64,000 nucleotides of DNA, taken from assembly GCF_001548055.1 (NCBI RefSeq), contig NZ_AP014724.1:1302001-1366000 (forward strand), in the 5' to 3' direction. This document shows positions 8,807 through 18,299 of this stretch, one piece after another. The DNA is from Sulfurospirillum cavolei. GTDB lineage: Bacteria > Campylobacterota > Campylobacteria > Campylobacterales > Sulfurospirillaceae. Numbering within the stretch: the stretch's first letter is position 1; every line of letters starts with the position of its first letter. A program made the translations under genes and the position numbers. Below the pieces are notes generated by a model. The model did not search any database. It was not told the DNA's origin and worked only from the letters and a program-made list of their open reading frames with translations.

Positions 8807-11440
8807 TTACATGTAATCTAAAAGAGACAGCTTATTAATTTGTGAAAGTGTCGATAACATAGCTTGGTAGGAGGTATAAATCGCCTGATATTCCAAATAG
8901 GCTTCTGCCGTATCGACGCTAATCACGCTATTTTGAACCGTTTTGACATTGACCGTCAACATTTCGCTACGGGCATTCGCATCGGTCAGTGCATTCCCGA
9001 GCGCACCGATTTTCGTGTGTGCTTTGTTGACGTGATCTGCGATATGGTCGATTTGAAGCAATGCATTTTGAATTCCCATCGCGCGAGGATCGTCCGAAGA
9101 AGCATCCATATAAAGATTGCCGGATCTTACGGCTTCAATCATTTCATCTAATTGTTTAAAAATATCTACGCTTGGGCTCTCTACGGTTACGGAATCGTTT
9201 GCCATAAAAGAGAGTGCCGTACTTCCGATGCCCGTAAAATCCGTCGAGCTTTTATCGTACATGGATAATGCGATTTTGGTCTCTGAAGATTTTTTATCGA
9301 CGATATTTATTCTTCCTTTGTAATCCAAAGTCGCCTCAACGCTGTTTTTAGCCGTTGATAAAGCATAATTGTATTCGGCGGTATTGGCATTGGCAATAGC
9401 ATTATCGTAATCGATCGTCGCTTGAGCGATTTGAGCGGCTGAAGAAGTAGGATCGGCTTTAACGATTCCGGCATCAATCGCTTTTTGAATATACGCTTGT
9501 GTTTCAAGCGAAACACCGCTTTTGGCAATTGCGGCTTGTGCATCGCGGTTGGTCGTATCACCGGCTACGCCGAACGCAATGGCATTGTTAATGGCCGTTT
9601 GCGCATCGCTCGTTACGCCTTGCTTAGGAATATTGCCCGATGTAACCATACTTACAATATCCAAAAGTTGTTGATACGTCATGTCATCGGCTTTGGTTTT
9701 TGTATTGCTCAAATCTCCTTTACCGTTATAAATGGAGATAATTTCGTTTGGTTCGCTGCTATTGATGATCCCGTCACCGTCTAAGTCAATCGAAAATGTC
9801 GTATCAGACGAGTCTAAATTGAGTGTTCCCGTACGGCTGATACCGTTTTTGTCCGTAAAATTCAAGACCAGTTGTTTACCGTTTAAGCTATCGACACCTG
9901 CAACGTCTACGAGTTTGGTTGAAGCGGTTGCAAAGTTATTGGTTGATTTGACGACTTGAGAAACATTACCCGAAAGAAGGTTACCGTCTTTTTCAAAGCC
10001 TCTGCGTGCATAATTCATTGCATCGGGAAGCGCATTTCCGTGAGCCAATCCGTTGGATGCATTTTTTGGAACGATCGAAACGACGTTCGTTGGTACTTTT
10101 ATCATTCCCGAGCCGAGCGTTGCCGTAGGTACGCCTCCGTAATATTCCGTATCGATGGCACTCATTAAGTCTTGTACCGTTTTACCGGCAATTGAAAAGG
10201 AGGTTGCTCCGAAATCGAGATGATCGACATCGGCAGGGAAAATATCTTTTAATGCCGTCGTCGTGCTGATCGTAGAGGTATCGACACCGCTTTGCGGGAA
10301 GCTGATACCGAAATTGCCGCCGCTAAGCACGCTTGATCGCATCGTCAGATCGGGAGAAGAAAGCGACGTTGCGTAATTGCTTTTGTTAAAAGCGATAATG
10401 TCGACGTTCGGATGCAAGGTTAAATTATCAATATTCATAATTTGCTCGGCATCACCCGTTTGTCCGGCGGTTGCGTTTCGATCGATTGCCCCGAACATAT
10501 TCATTTCGAGCGTTTGATGACCGGTCATTAAATCTTTTACTTCAATTTGCCCGTGTGCGTTAAGACTCACGCTGACGACTTTATTGGTTGCCGTATTGCC
10601 GTATGCTTCGCCGATGCTATCAAGAAGATTCGATACTTTAGAACCCGTATCCATTTTAATGGTGTTTGAAAAAGTAGTACCGTTACTTTTACGACCGGAG
10701 AGATAAAAAACGGCTTTTCCGTCATCGGAAGCATTATTATTCGTATCGCCTACAAGATCGCGTATCGTGTCGTCTTGCGTAATGTACACTTCGCTTGCCG
10801 TTTCGTTTTGACTGTTTTGTGTCATCACGTCCGGATGCAATTTGGATTGGTTGAGCAATGCTACGTTGCTTGATACGATTTTGCTGTAATCGCTGTCTTT
10901 TCCTAAGAAAAGCGATTGTCCGTTAATATTATAATCTAATTCGACGCCCGAACCGATTAATGCTTTTAAATTTTCATCGTTACCTTGGTAGTTGCCGTAC
11001 GCATCGATAGGTTTTTGGTTCAAAGAAGAGCCTGAAAACAAAAATTGACCGTTAATAGAGGTGTTGGCAAGACTTAAAAGTTGTTGTTTAATTCCGGTTA
11101 GATCGTTTGCCAATGCTTCGAGACTTGTCGTTGAATTCGTACTCGTGGAAGCTTGAACCAATTTTGCCTTAAACTGATCCAATGTACTGGAAAACGACGT
11201 CAGAGTCGTATCCGTATTGTTAGCAAAAGTTGCGGCTTTTGAGGAAATAGCACTTGATTGCGTTAACGTGTCTATCTCAGTATTTAAACGCATCGCATCG
11301 ATATAAATACCGGTATCTTCGTAGCTGTTTTGAATTTTCAATTTAGAGGCGATTTGTTGGTTAATATTATACAAGCTCTCACTATTAGTGCGATAATTGC
11401 GCAACGACGTGGAATGTAATAAAGAATTCGTTATCCTCAT
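8807..11440 (-). CDS. flgL: flagellar hook-filament junction protein FlgL (HAP3)
   Basis: An 877-residue flagellin-like junction protein exported through the flagellar channel. The N-terminal D0/D1 helices (MRITNSLLHSTSLRNYR, then repeated SSAIS, TLTSFSSTLDQF) and the C-terminal helix (SVDTAEAYLEYQAIYTSYQAMLSTLSQINKLSLLDYM) match FlgL; the middle is a long surface insert typical of the large campylobacterotal FlgL proteins and poor in cysteine. It is preceded by a likely sigma-54 promoter (11474-11490), as expected for hook and rod genes in this phylum. Its stop codon lies inside a TTACATGTAA palindrome (8807-8816). Confidence 0.88.
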   Translation of the reverse strand: MRITNSLLHSTSLRNYRTNSESLYNINQQIASKLKIQNSYEDTGIYIDAMRLNTEIDTLTQSSAISSKAATFANNTDTTLTSFSSTLDQFKAKLVQASTSTNSTTSLEALANDLTGIKQQLLSLANTSINGQFLFSGSSLNQKPIDAYGNYQGNDENLKALIGSGVELDYNINGQSLFLGKDSDYSKIVSSNVALLNQSKLHPDVMTQNSQNETASEVYITQDDTIRDLVGDTNNNASDDGKAVFYLSGRKSNGTTFSNTIKMDTGSKVSNLLDSIGEAYGNTATNKVVSVSLNAHGQIEVKDLMTGHQTLEMNMFGAIDRNATAGQTGDAEQIMNIDNLTLHPNVDIIAFNKSNYATSLSSPDLTMRSSVLSGGNFGISFPQSGVDTSTISTTTALKDIFPADVDHLDFGATSFSIAGKTVQDLMSAIDTEYYGGVPTATLGSGMIKVPTNVVSIVPKNASNGLAHGNALPDAMNYARRGFEKDGNLLSGNVSQVVKSTNNFATASTKLVDVAGVDSLNGKQLVLNFTDKNGISRTGTLNLDSSDTTFSIDLDGDGIINSSEPNEIISIYNGKGDLSNTKTKADDMTYQQLLDIVSMVTSGNIPKQGVTSDAQTAINNAIAFGVAGDTTNRDAQAAIAKSGVSLETQAYIQKAIDAGIVKADPTSSAAQIAQATIDYDNAIANANTAEYNYALSTAKNSVEATLDYKGRINIVDKKSSETKIALSMYDKSSTDFTGIGSTALSFMANDSVTVESPSVDIFKQLDEMIEAVRSGNLYMDASSDDPRAMGIQNALLQIDHIADHVNKAHTKIGALGNALTDANARSEMLTVNVKTVQNSVISVDTAEAYLEYQAIYTSYQAMLSTLSQINKLSLLDYM

Positions 11441-11473
11441 AAATTATCCTTAATAAATTATCTTTCTTAACAT

Positions 11474-11490
11474 AAGCAAATTTGATTCCT
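11474..11490 (-). promoter_or_regulatory. sigma-54 promoter for flgL
   Basis: On the minus strand the sequence AGGAATCAAATTTGCTT carries the GG (-24) and GC (-12) elements 10 bases apart with TTGCT at -12, matching the RpoN consensus in spacing. It lies 34 bases upstream of the flgL start. rpoN itself is in this window at 58824-60095. Confidence 0.6.
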
Positions 11491-11606
11491 TGAGCAAAAT
11501 ATCGTCTCTTTGGGTATATTCTTTAACTTTTTAAGAAAAATTATTGTCTTTTTTTAAAAAAAATTGTACAATCCTCGCACAAACACTTTATTTTAAGGAA
11601 TGGGCA

Positions 11607-11888
11607 ATGAAAAAAGCGGAATTTATCCAAGCGGTCTCTGAGAAAGCGGGTCTTTCAAAGAAAGATAGTCAAAAAGCTGTTGATGCAGCATTAGAAGCGA
11701 TTAGCGAAGCGCTTGTCGCCGGTAAAGAAGTTAGCTTTATCGGATTCGGTACGTTTAGTACGGCAACAAGAGCGGCTAGAAAAGCAAGAGTTCCCGGTAC
11801 AAACAGAGTCGTCGATGTTGCTAAAACAACCGCCGTTAAATTTAAAGTCGGTAAAAAATTGAAAGACTCCGTCGCTTCCGCAAAATAA
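11607..11888 (+). CDS. hup: HU-family DNA-binding protein
   Basis: A 93-residue nucleoid protein that bends DNA as a dimer. The HU fold is complete: MKKAEFIQAV helix, the VSFIGFGTF beta strand, the arm ARKARVPGTNRVVD with its Pro at the tip, and a final KVGKKLKD helix. The ATG at 11607 follows AAGGAA; the frame open from 11544 lacks a good site. TACAAT at 11577-11582 is a fair -10 box. It is divergent from flgL and convergent with the phosphate transporter gene. Confidence 0.95.
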   Translation: MKKAEFIQAVSEKAGLSKKDSQKAVDAALEAISEALVAGKEVSFIGFGTFSTATRAARKARVPGTNRVVDVAKTTAVKFKVGKKLKDSVASAK

Positions 11889-11904
11889 TACTTTATATTC
11901 GATC

Positions 11905-11936
11905 AAAATCGTACGATCTTGTATCGTACGATTTTT
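11905..11936. terminator. bidirectional terminator between hup and pit
   Basis: AAAATCGTACGAT, a 5-base loop, then ATCGTACGATTTTT form a 13-base stem ending in T-runs on both strands. It sits between convergent hup and the phosphate transporter gene. Confidence 0.85.
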
Positions 11937-11952
11937 CCTTCTTCAAAATTTA

Positions 11953-13437
11953 TCACTTCATCAAAAAGTTTAATCCCATATAAATGACCGATCCGAGTAA
12001 CGCCGTTACGGGTAAAGTAAAAACCCACGAAAGCACAATCACTTTGATCGTATTTTTCTGAACGCCGCCGTCGGGTTCTGCTACCATCGAGCCGGTCACG
12101 GCACTTGATAAAATGTGTGTCGTACTGACGGGAGCATGTGCGAAGTTTGCGAGTAAAATCGTTAACATCGCCGTAGCTTGGGACACCGTTCCTTGCATAT
12201 AATTGATCGGTTTTGAACCGATTTTTTCGCCGATGGTCAAAACGATACGTTGATAGCCGATCATCGTACCGACGCCGATTGCCAACGCCACGGCGATAAT
12301 AACCCAATAAGGAGCGTATTCGATAGCCGAGACGATGTGTTTGCGTTGAGCCGCGATATAATCGGACTTATCTTTATCACTGAGCAGATAGATCTTCTCT
12401 GCTTGCGCAAAAAAGTTATCGGAGCATAAAATAGCCGTACGAACGCTCCATCGATCTTCGATCGAAAGTTCGGAATACGAATGCAAATGATCAAGCTTAG
12501 ACGCGACTAAAGAGACGGTCTCGCCGACTTGATTGACGTTGCATTCGGCAATGGTATTTTTGGTTTTTAACGCACTGATAAGCCTTTTTTCGCTGACGAG
12601 TTGTGCAAGGGAGTCTTGATTGTCTTGGTAGAAGCGCGCAAGGTTATTAGCGGCGTCTCGGGTTTGAATGATTTTGTAGTGATGCGAGTCCATATTGAGG
12701 GCATAATATTGCGGTAAAATACCGATTAAAATGATCATAATAAGACCGATGCCTTTTTGCCCGTCGTTCGAGCCGTGCGCAAAACTTACACCTGCCCCTG
12801 TGGCAACGATACCCGTTCGAGCCCAAAAGCTTGGATGTTTACGTTTTTCTTCTTGTTCGGGTGTTCGAAAAAGGCGTGGATTATTAATGTATTTTCGAGA
12901 TAGGCGCATTAAAAGGTAAGCAAATCCAAAGCCTAAAATCGGTGAAACCGCTAAGCCGATCAAAACGGTGTAAACGACTTTCCAGTTGACGCTGTGCGAA
13001 ATATCAAAGCCGTTCATAATGCCAAACGTAGCACTCACGCCGATAATGGCACCGATCAGCGAATGTGAACTGGAAACGGGAAGTGCGAAGTACCATGTAC
13101 CGAAATTCCAAATGACTGCCGCAATTAAGAGCGAATAGACCATTGCCAGTGAAGCATTGGGATTAGATGTTACCATAATATCGACGGGCAAGAGATGCAC
13201 GATCGAATACGCAACGCCGATGCCACCCGTGATAACGCCTAGAAAATTCATCATTCCCGACATCACGACGGAGTATTTTGCTTTCATCGAATGGGTATAA
13301 ATAATCATGGCTACGGCATTCGCGGTATCGTGAAAACCGTTAATCATCTCGTAAAAAAGCGCAATTCCAAGCGATAGAATCAATAAAGCGATCGTAATCG
13401 CACCGACACCGTTCAACGCATCCCAAAGTACAGACAT
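11953..13437 (-). CDS. pit: PiT-family low-affinity phosphate transporter
   Basis: A 494-residue inner-membrane phosphate (metal-phosphate) symporter. The two family repeats are visible: GFHDTANAVAMIIYT in the N-terminal half and FAHAPVSTTHILSSAVTGSM with FAHGSNDGQKGIGL in the later half. About ten hydrophobic segments are interrupted by a soluble central loop of about 130 residues (roughly 245-375). It stands alone, with a shared terminator toward hup. A short dyad TTACGT-GCTG-ACGTAA lies about 170 bases upstream. Confidence 0.9.
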   Translation of the reverse strand: MSVLWDALNGVGAITIALLILSLGIALFYEMINGFHDTANAVAMIIYTHSMKAKYSVVMSGMMNFLGVITGGIGVAYSIVHLLPVDIMVTSNPNASLAMVYSLLIAAVIWNFGTWYFALPVSSSHSLIGAIIGVSATFGIMNGFDISHSVNWKVVYTVLIGLAVSPILGFGFAYLLMRLSRKYINNPRLFRTPEQEEKRKHPSFWARTGIVATGAGVSFAHGSNDGQKGIGLIMIILIGILPQYYALNMDSHHYKIIQTRDAANNLARFYQDNQDSLAQLVSEKRLISALKTKNTIAECNVNQVGETVSLVASKLDHLHSYSELSIEDRWSVRTAILCSDNFFAQAEKIYLLSDKDKSDYIAAQRKHIVSAIEYAPYWVIIAVALAIGVGTMIGYQRIVLTIGEKIGSKPINYMQGTVSQATAMLTILLANFAHAPVSTTHILSSAVTGSMVAEPDGGVQKNTIKVIVLSWVFTLPVTALLGSVIYMGLNFLMK

Positions 13438-13834
13438 CTCGTATCCTATAAATATTTCAATTCGATTACTTTACCAAACCAATCCCCTGATTTTGCTTTA
13501 AAACGCTTCTTTTATTTTCCTTGCAAAGACATTGTCGTTGTTTTACACGTGCTCGTTTGTGTGACACGAAAGACGTAGAAAAGATGGTCGATCATTCAAT
13601 CGCTTTACGTGCTGACGTAAGATTTATCGTAAAATATTTGCATGGATAAATAGCGTATGCTTGGGGTCTAAAAAATTTCTGATCGTGTGAATAAAATCCG
13701 CTTTTGAGCTTCTAAAGTAAATGCGTCTATTGAAATGTAAATCGTTACATGTAAAAGGATGCATGTTCTATTCCCTCTCAAATATTCTTACATGTAAAGG
13801 TTTTGAAGTTGTAAAATGTTTATGTATCTAAGAA
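13438..13834. other. non-coding, AT-rich junction
   Basis: No convincing gene. It holds the pit upstream region, a dyad TTACGT-GCTG-ACGTAA (13605-13620) and two TTACATGTAA palindromes (13745-13754, 13788-13797). It forms the border between housekeeping DNA and the decayed block to the right. Confidence 0.5.
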
Positions 13835-14781
13835 GTTAAAAGTTTAGACCCGACCCCTTTTGTTGGTGAGATGCTTCAGTAAGGGTGGCACCTTCTAGGT
13901 TTATGTTGGTTTGAACAGAGTTTAAGTCTATGAAAGAGAGTTTAAACGTTTTGAACGTCGCATAATTATGTTGGTTTGAACAGAGTTTAAGTCTATGGAG
14001 GTTATACCTTCTTCTTTGAGTGTTTTTAGCTCACCTTTATCGACTGCACCATCTTGGTCATAGTCATGCCAGAGTTGTAAACGGTTAAAGAGGATGTCTT
14101 TACGATCTATTTTATTGTCATAGTTGGAGTCTATAGTGTTTCGTAGTTCATCGAAACCACTGGTGGTAGCATTGCCAAATGCTTCGTTAATATTATCAAT
14201 TTTTCCATCTTCATTTTCATCATAGACTAAAATGGCATCATTGCCTTTGACCCATGAGGTTTTTGTTTTAACACCATTACCTGTGATGTCAAAGTAAACT
14301 TCTGACTCAGCCAAGGAGACGGTGGAGATTAAGCCATCTTTATCAGCGTCGATGACCAGTGGGTCTTGCATACGTGGGGTGAATGGGTTGTAGTCGGTTT
14401 GGTGACCGTCTGGGTTGTCTTTATTATAGGCATTGATAAGATTGTTCAATTCTTCTTCGTTTATATCTGCACCTTCTAAGAAGAGGAAGCGGTCTAGGGA
14501 AGTGTCGAAGGATACATTACTATCTGTCAACCATTTGAAAAATGAATTTTGTGCCTTAGTATACATATTGTAGATATCTTCTCCGTAGAGTCCAGCAATA
14601 ATAGCAGCCGCTCCAGCGCCAACAATCAAAACAGGAGAAGCTGCAGCAGCCTCAAAACCAATTAGTAGCCCTAGGGATACTTCAAGAATAGCAGATGCCC
14701 CAATATCCGCAAGATAACCAGCACCTACGCCAACGACAGCTTTTTCAAGATCGGTTCGTGTTTGTTCAGAACCTTCAAACG
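13835..14781 (-). pseudogene. 3' fragment of an EF-hand/RTX-like giant protein, cut by the IS
   Basis: The minus-strand frame is open from the IS border (14781) to 13928 with no native start, so this is the C-terminal remnant of a larger gene. It begins with glycine/alanine-rich hydrophobic stretches, then acidic loops of Ca-binding or dockerin type (DADKDGLIS, DENEDGKID, DSNYDNKID, DYDQDGAVD), as found just before or among RTX repeats of secreted proteins. A 32-base repeat near the 3' end inserts a stop at 13928. After the second repeat copy the native frame resumes (NLEGATLTEASHQQ) and ends near 13835. Both the IS and the duplication break it. Confidence 0.7.
13901..13997. repeat. 32-base direct repeat inside the broken gene
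   Basis: The 32-base stretch at 13901-13932 recurs exactly at 13966-13997, separated by 33 bases. Translated on the minus strand, both copies encode DLNSVQTNI. The spacer adds a stop codon, so the event destroyed the reading frame. Confidence 0.9.
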
Positions 14782-14849
14782 TGATCTGGCTACACTAAAT
14801 GATACACAGAGATGATAGAATTTCTGTAAATCATAAAGAGGATAAACGT

Positions 14850-15167
14850 ATGTCAGGGAGAGTACAAAGATATACCCAAGAATTTAAAGATTCAGCGATA
14901 CAGTTGGCATTAAACAGTGAGAAATCTGCGATGGTAATTGCCAAAGAGTTGGGGATGAGTGAGAAGACTTTATATGCATGGTTACGTCAATATCGTCAGA
15001 AGCATCATTTGGAATCTCCAATGATTGTACGTTCTTCAATCAACCATCATGCCAAAGAGAGCGTGGAAGAAGAGAACAAGCGCTTGCGTAAAGAGAATGC
15101 CCGTTTAAAGATGGAAAGAGATATCTTAAAAAAGGCAGCGGCGTTCTTCGCAAACGAAGCTCATTGA
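14850..15167 (+). CDS. IS3-family OrfA, copy 1
   Basis: A 105-residue transposase N-terminal part with helix-turn-helix (SAMVIAKELGMSEKTLYAWLRQYR) followed by a leucine-zipper region (EENKRLRKENARLKMERDILKKA). Start ATG 14850 follows AAGAGG; the frame also opens earlier, at 14799. A slippery A AAA AAG run at 15128-15134 near its end is the expected -1 frameshift site for making the OrfAB transposase; orfB starts 4 bases before the orfA end. Confidence 0.9.
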   Translation: MSGRVQRYTQEFKDSAIQLALNSEKSAMVIAKELGMSEKTLYAWLRQYRQKHHLESPMIVRSSINHHAKESVEEENKRLRKENARLKMERDILKKAAAFFANEAH

Positions 15168-16036
15168 AGTACGCCTGGATCAAAGAGCATTGCAACGAAT
15201 TCAATGTTGCATCAATGTGTCATATATTAGAGGTATCAAGGAACTGTTATTATCGATGGCTTCGTATTGAAAAACAAGAAGATACTTTTTTAAATACGAT
15301 GATCAAGGATATTTTTCTTGGAACCTATCAAACCTATGGCACGCGTCGTCTAAAAAAAAGACTTGAGCAACTCTATGGCTTGATCGTTTCTCGTAGACGA
15401 ATTGCAAGGATTATGAAAAAATTAGGACTCAGTTGTCGCAATAAACGTCGTTTTAGAGTGCTTACCACCAATTCCAATCATACGTATGCCATTGCCCCTA
15501 ATCGAATACAACAAGACTTTTATACATCAACGCCCGATCAAATGTATGTGGGCGATATCACCTATATTCCGACACAAGAAGGGTGGCTGTATTTAGCGGT
15601 TGTAATTGATTTATATTCGAGAAGAGTCATCGGGTGGTCTATGGATACACATATGAGTTCCATGCTTGTCAATGATGCTTTATTTATGGCACTTAAAAAG
15701 CGTAATCCTCCTCATGGTGTTATCTGGCATACCGATCGCGGCAGTCAATATGCTTCTGATGCTCACAAAGCCTTACTTAAGGAATATGGCATCGTTCAGA
15801 GTATGAGTGCTAAGGGAAACTGTTACGATAATGCTGTTGCTGAGAGTTTTTTTCACTCGCTAAAAACCGAACTGACACATCACATGAAATTTGAAACAAG
15901 GAGCCAAGCCAATCAAGCAATATTTGAATATATTGAAGTGTTTTACAATAGACAGAGGTTACACTCAAGTAATGGCTATTTATCTCCGGTAGATTTTGAA
16001 AATAGATACTTGTTACAAAACAACATCAGTGCTTAG
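15164..16036 (+). CDS. IS3-family OrfB (DDE transposase), copy 1
   Basis: A 290-residue retroviral-type integrase domain with HTH_21 (YGTRRLKKRLEQ...SRRRIARIMKKLGL) and catalytic D-D-E: VGDITYIP, HTDRGSQYASD and AVAESFFHSLKTEL. It overlaps orfA by 4 bases and is probably expressed both alone and as a frameshift fusion. Full length and intact, so the element could be active. Confidence 0.92.
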   Translation: MKYAWIKEHCNEFNVASMCHILEVSRNCYYRWLRIEKQEDTFLNTMIKDIFLGTYQTYGTRRLKKRLEQLYGLIVSRRRIARIMKKLGLSCRNKRRFRVLTTNSNHTYAIAPNRIQQDFYTSTPDQMYVGDITYIPTQEGWLYLAVVIDLYSRRVIGWSMDTHMSSMLVNDALFMALKKRNPPHGVIWHTDRGSQYASDAHKALLKEYGIVQSMSAKGNCYDNAVAESFFHSLKTELTHHMKFETRSQANQAIFEYIEVFYNRQRLHSSNGYLSPVDFENRYLLQNNISA

Positions 16037-16076
16037 ACATTTTCTTTTCTGTGTATCATAAACTGTTGACAGATCA

Positions 16077-16219
16077 ATTGTCCATAAATGTGTGTAATAC
16101 TTCTTTGGAAATGGTTTTGGTCCTCTATGCCATTTATCAACCCGATAACTATTCATCAACTCATTAATCTGAAACTTCTCGATGTTCTCATCGCTGATAT
16201 ATTCATTCACAAATGCCAT
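16077..16219 (-). pseudogene. 5' fragment of a small unknown gene, cut by the IS
   Basis: The ATG at 16219 follows AAGGGA and opens a frame MAFVNEYISDENIEKFQIN... of about 47 native codons that runs into IS copy 1 at 16076. The MAFVNEYIS start recalls small proteins that I associate with polymorphic-toxin loci, but I cannot name a family. It reads toward the EF-hand remnant on the other side of the IS, although the two do not look like parts of one gene. Confidence 0.5.
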
Positions 16220-16444
16220 TGTTTTTCCCTTCTTTAGTTTTGGTTGTTTTTATTTTGAAAGCTTACATGTAAACTTTAACGTTTATCTTTTTTCTTATCG
16301 TTGCTTGGCTTAAGCCACCATTTTCTCTGCCCCACTTTTTGTCTCTATGTGTGTTATTTGTATCTTTATATGTAAAGATTGCATTTTACTAAAAATACAC
16401 ATTTTAAATAAAACACGTCACAGTTCATATCACGAAAAATAAAA

Positions 16445-16609
16445 TTATAAAGGAGGGTCTTGGCAAGCATTGAAAGTAAAATGCTTTTTTTGCATATTTG
16501 TATTTTTGATTTTAGATTGAGTGCTATATGCAGCATAAGGGGACTGACTATCTAAGTGTAGTCGTGAAGTAATATAAGGTGAAACACCATAAATAAGATT
16601 CTGAAACAT
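16445..16609 (-). CDS. possible small protein, 54 residues
   Basis: ATG at 16609 is preceded by AAGGAATTAAG, a well placed ribosome site, and the frame stays open for 54 codons. The product is polar, with no membrane segment or known motif. It may equally be a remnant, since the surrounding DNA is decayed. Confidence 0.25.
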   Translation of the reverse strand: MFQNLIYGVSPYITSRLHLDSQSPYAAYSTQSKIKNTNMQKKHFTFNACQDPPL

Positions 16610-16944
16610 CTTAATTCCTTACCATGTTACCTTTGATTTTGAAGGCAGTTGTGTAAACGTGCATGTCCCATGGACATCTTTACATGTAAAAGGCATTAGT
16701 CATAAATATGTAATAGCTTAAATGAATTTGCATAAAGAGGAATAGTATGAAGAGTATAGTTTTGAGAAGTAAAGATGGTTAGGTTAAGAACGTTTGCCCA
16801 ATGCGTCTTTTACCATTCAAAGATTTATACAGCTCACGTAACCCCCTACTTTTGAGTGACACAAATACATCTGATTGTCTTATAAGATCATATTTTAGTC
16901 ATTATAACCTTAAATGTTATAACCCAAAAAGAGTGCTTGATAAA

Positions 16945-16972
16945 AACGCTCGAACCGGGCAATCCGAGCGTT
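16945..16972 (-). terminator. Rho-independent terminator after lplT
   Basis: AACGCTCG and CGAGCGTT form an 8-base stem around a 12-base loop. On the minus strand the stem is followed by TTTA. It lies 65 bases past the lplT stop and would end the arsR-aas-lplT transcript. Confidence 0.65.
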
Positions 16973-17036
16973 TGTTTTAAAAATTGGTTGGTTCTACACA
17001 AATATGAAAATGGTTCACACTCTTTACATGTAAAGC

Positions 17037-18299
17037 CTAATCAAGTCGTTTATACAGCACCCAAGCGATCCATGTTGCGATGAGTCCTGTGCCAATGGCT
17101 GCGCTCAAAAAGACTTCGGGGATTTGCCATGAAGCATCGAGCAAAACCATCGTAAGTACCGCACCAAGAACCATAAAAAGGGCGTTTAAGATGTTATTGG
17201 CGGCGATGATGCGTGAGCGAAAAGCGGGATCGCTTTGGCTTTGCATGATGGCGTAAAGAGGGACACTAAAGAGTCCGCCAAAAAGAGCGATAAGCGTTAG
17301 ATCGATCAAGATATGCCAAAAAGTGCTGCTTGAAAAAAGGACTTCGACAGGCACAAAGCTTGAAGAGGTGAGCGCAAAGTCGATTCCAAAAAATGCCATG
17401 CCCAAAGCACCCAATATGATTAACGAAGGACGAATCGCATGGTGGCTGAGTTTTTCACATAAGAATGAGCCCACGCCGATGCCGACGGTAAAGAGGCTGA
17501 GCAAAAGCGTTACCGTCGTCTCGTCGCCTTCTAAAACGATTTTGACAAACGCGGGAAATTGCGAAAGTAAGAGTGCGCCGTAAAGCCAAAACCATGAGAT
17601 GGCGATGATGGCGAGAAACACGGTCTTATTGGCATACGCCAGTTTCAGTGTTTTCGCCGTTTGAGAGAAGATGTTGTACGAAAGACTCATCTGCGCATTC
17701 AAGGAAGGTGCTGTAGGAATGTAGCGACTGCACATGTAGCCCATCAGTGCGATTGCCATACCCATGACACCCGCGATAATGCCACCAGACACAGACGTTG
17801 CGATCAACCCTCCGCCAAGAGTGCCCAGTAAAATAGCCCCAAACGTCCCCGACTCAACCAACGCGTTTGCCATAACCAGCTCGTTTTCACCCATATGTTG
17901 GGGGATGATGGCATATTTGATGGGTCCAAAAAGCGTTGAGTGCAACCCCATGCCAAAAACCACGACCAACAGCAAACTAAACCAATGCATGTAAAAACCA
18001 AGCGTGGCAATGCTCATCAACCCCAATTCCAAAAGTTTTACAAGGCGTGTTAAAGTGGCTTTGTCGTATTTGTCCGCCAGTGCTCCAGCCAGTCCTGAAA
18101 AGATGAAAAAAGGCAAAATGAAAATTGCCCCGATAAGCGGCGCTAAAATACCTAAGGGCAAACTCGTCCAAGCGCTCGCATGAAACGTCACCAAAATGGC
18201 AAGCGTGTTTTTCAAAATGTTGTCGTTAAACGCACCTAAAAACTGTACCGAAAATAACGGCGCAAACCGTTTGGTCTTTAAAAGGTAAAAAGCACTCAT
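17037..18299 (-). CDS. lplT: lysophospholipid transporter LplT-like (MFS)
   Basis: A 420-residue major facilitator protein with about 12 hydrophobic segments, opening FAPLFSVQFLGAFNDNILKN, the conserved start of LplT. LplT flips lysophospholipids across the inner membrane so that Aas can re-acylate them. The start overlaps the aas stop (ATGA), and the aas-lplT pairing is the same as in enterobacteria, which supports the call. Transcription is from arsR at 20742 or further upstream. Confidence 0.85.
   Translation of the reverse strand: MSAFYLLKTKRFAPLFSVQFLGAFNDNILKNTLAILVTFHASAWTSLPLGILAPLIGAIFILPFFIFSGLAGALADKYDKATLTRLVKLLELGLMSIATLGFYMHWFSLLLVVVFGMGLHSTLFGPIKYAIIPQHMGENELVMANALVESGTFGAILLGTLGGGLIATSVSGGIIAGVMGMAIALMGYMCSRYIPTAPSLNAQMSLSYNIFSQTAKTLKLAYANKTVFLAIIAISWFWLYGALLLSQFPAFVKIVLEGDETTVTLLLSLFTVGIGVGSFLCEKLSHHAIRPSLIILGALGMAFFGIDFALTSSSFVPVEVLFSSSTFWHILIDLTLIALFGGLFSVPLYAIMQSQSDPAFRSRIIAANNILNALFMVLGAVLTMVLLDASWQIPEVFLSAAIGTGLIATWIAWVLYKRLD

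Larger units (their letters stand above)
14782..16076 (+). mobile_element. IS3-family insertion sequence, copy 1 (1295 bases)
   Basis: Bounded by imperfect inverted repeats of about 28 bases, starting TGATCTG and ending CAGATCA, with orfA and orfB inside. Ends were set by comparison with copy 2 at 54090-55384. Both copies are 1295 bases and encode identical proteins, and the only difference noticed is one base in the left repeat (GGC versus GGT). No target duplication is visible: the flanks are ...AAACG and ATTGT.... It interrupts the EF-hand protein remnant on its left and a small gene on its right. Confidence 0.92.
16220..17036. other. gene-poor AT-rich stretch
   Basis: No sizeable gene seen. 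It holds one small possible ORF (16445-16609), three TTACATGTAA palindromes (16263, 16680, 17024) and a terminator (16945-16972). Short interrupted frames suggest decayed DNA. Confidence 0.5.

Noticed and set aside
13650-13860. GGGGTCGGGTCT-like string resembling REP sequences associated with Y1 transposases
   Set aside because: Only one such string is clear (near 13845-13860); no paired inverse copy or transposase gene is present, and it is explained as part of the broken protein gene.
14770-16090. Target-site duplication around IS copy 1
   Set aside because: Flanks (AAACG on the left, ATTGT on the right) do not match, nor do they match the flanks of copy 2 after a virtual inversion.
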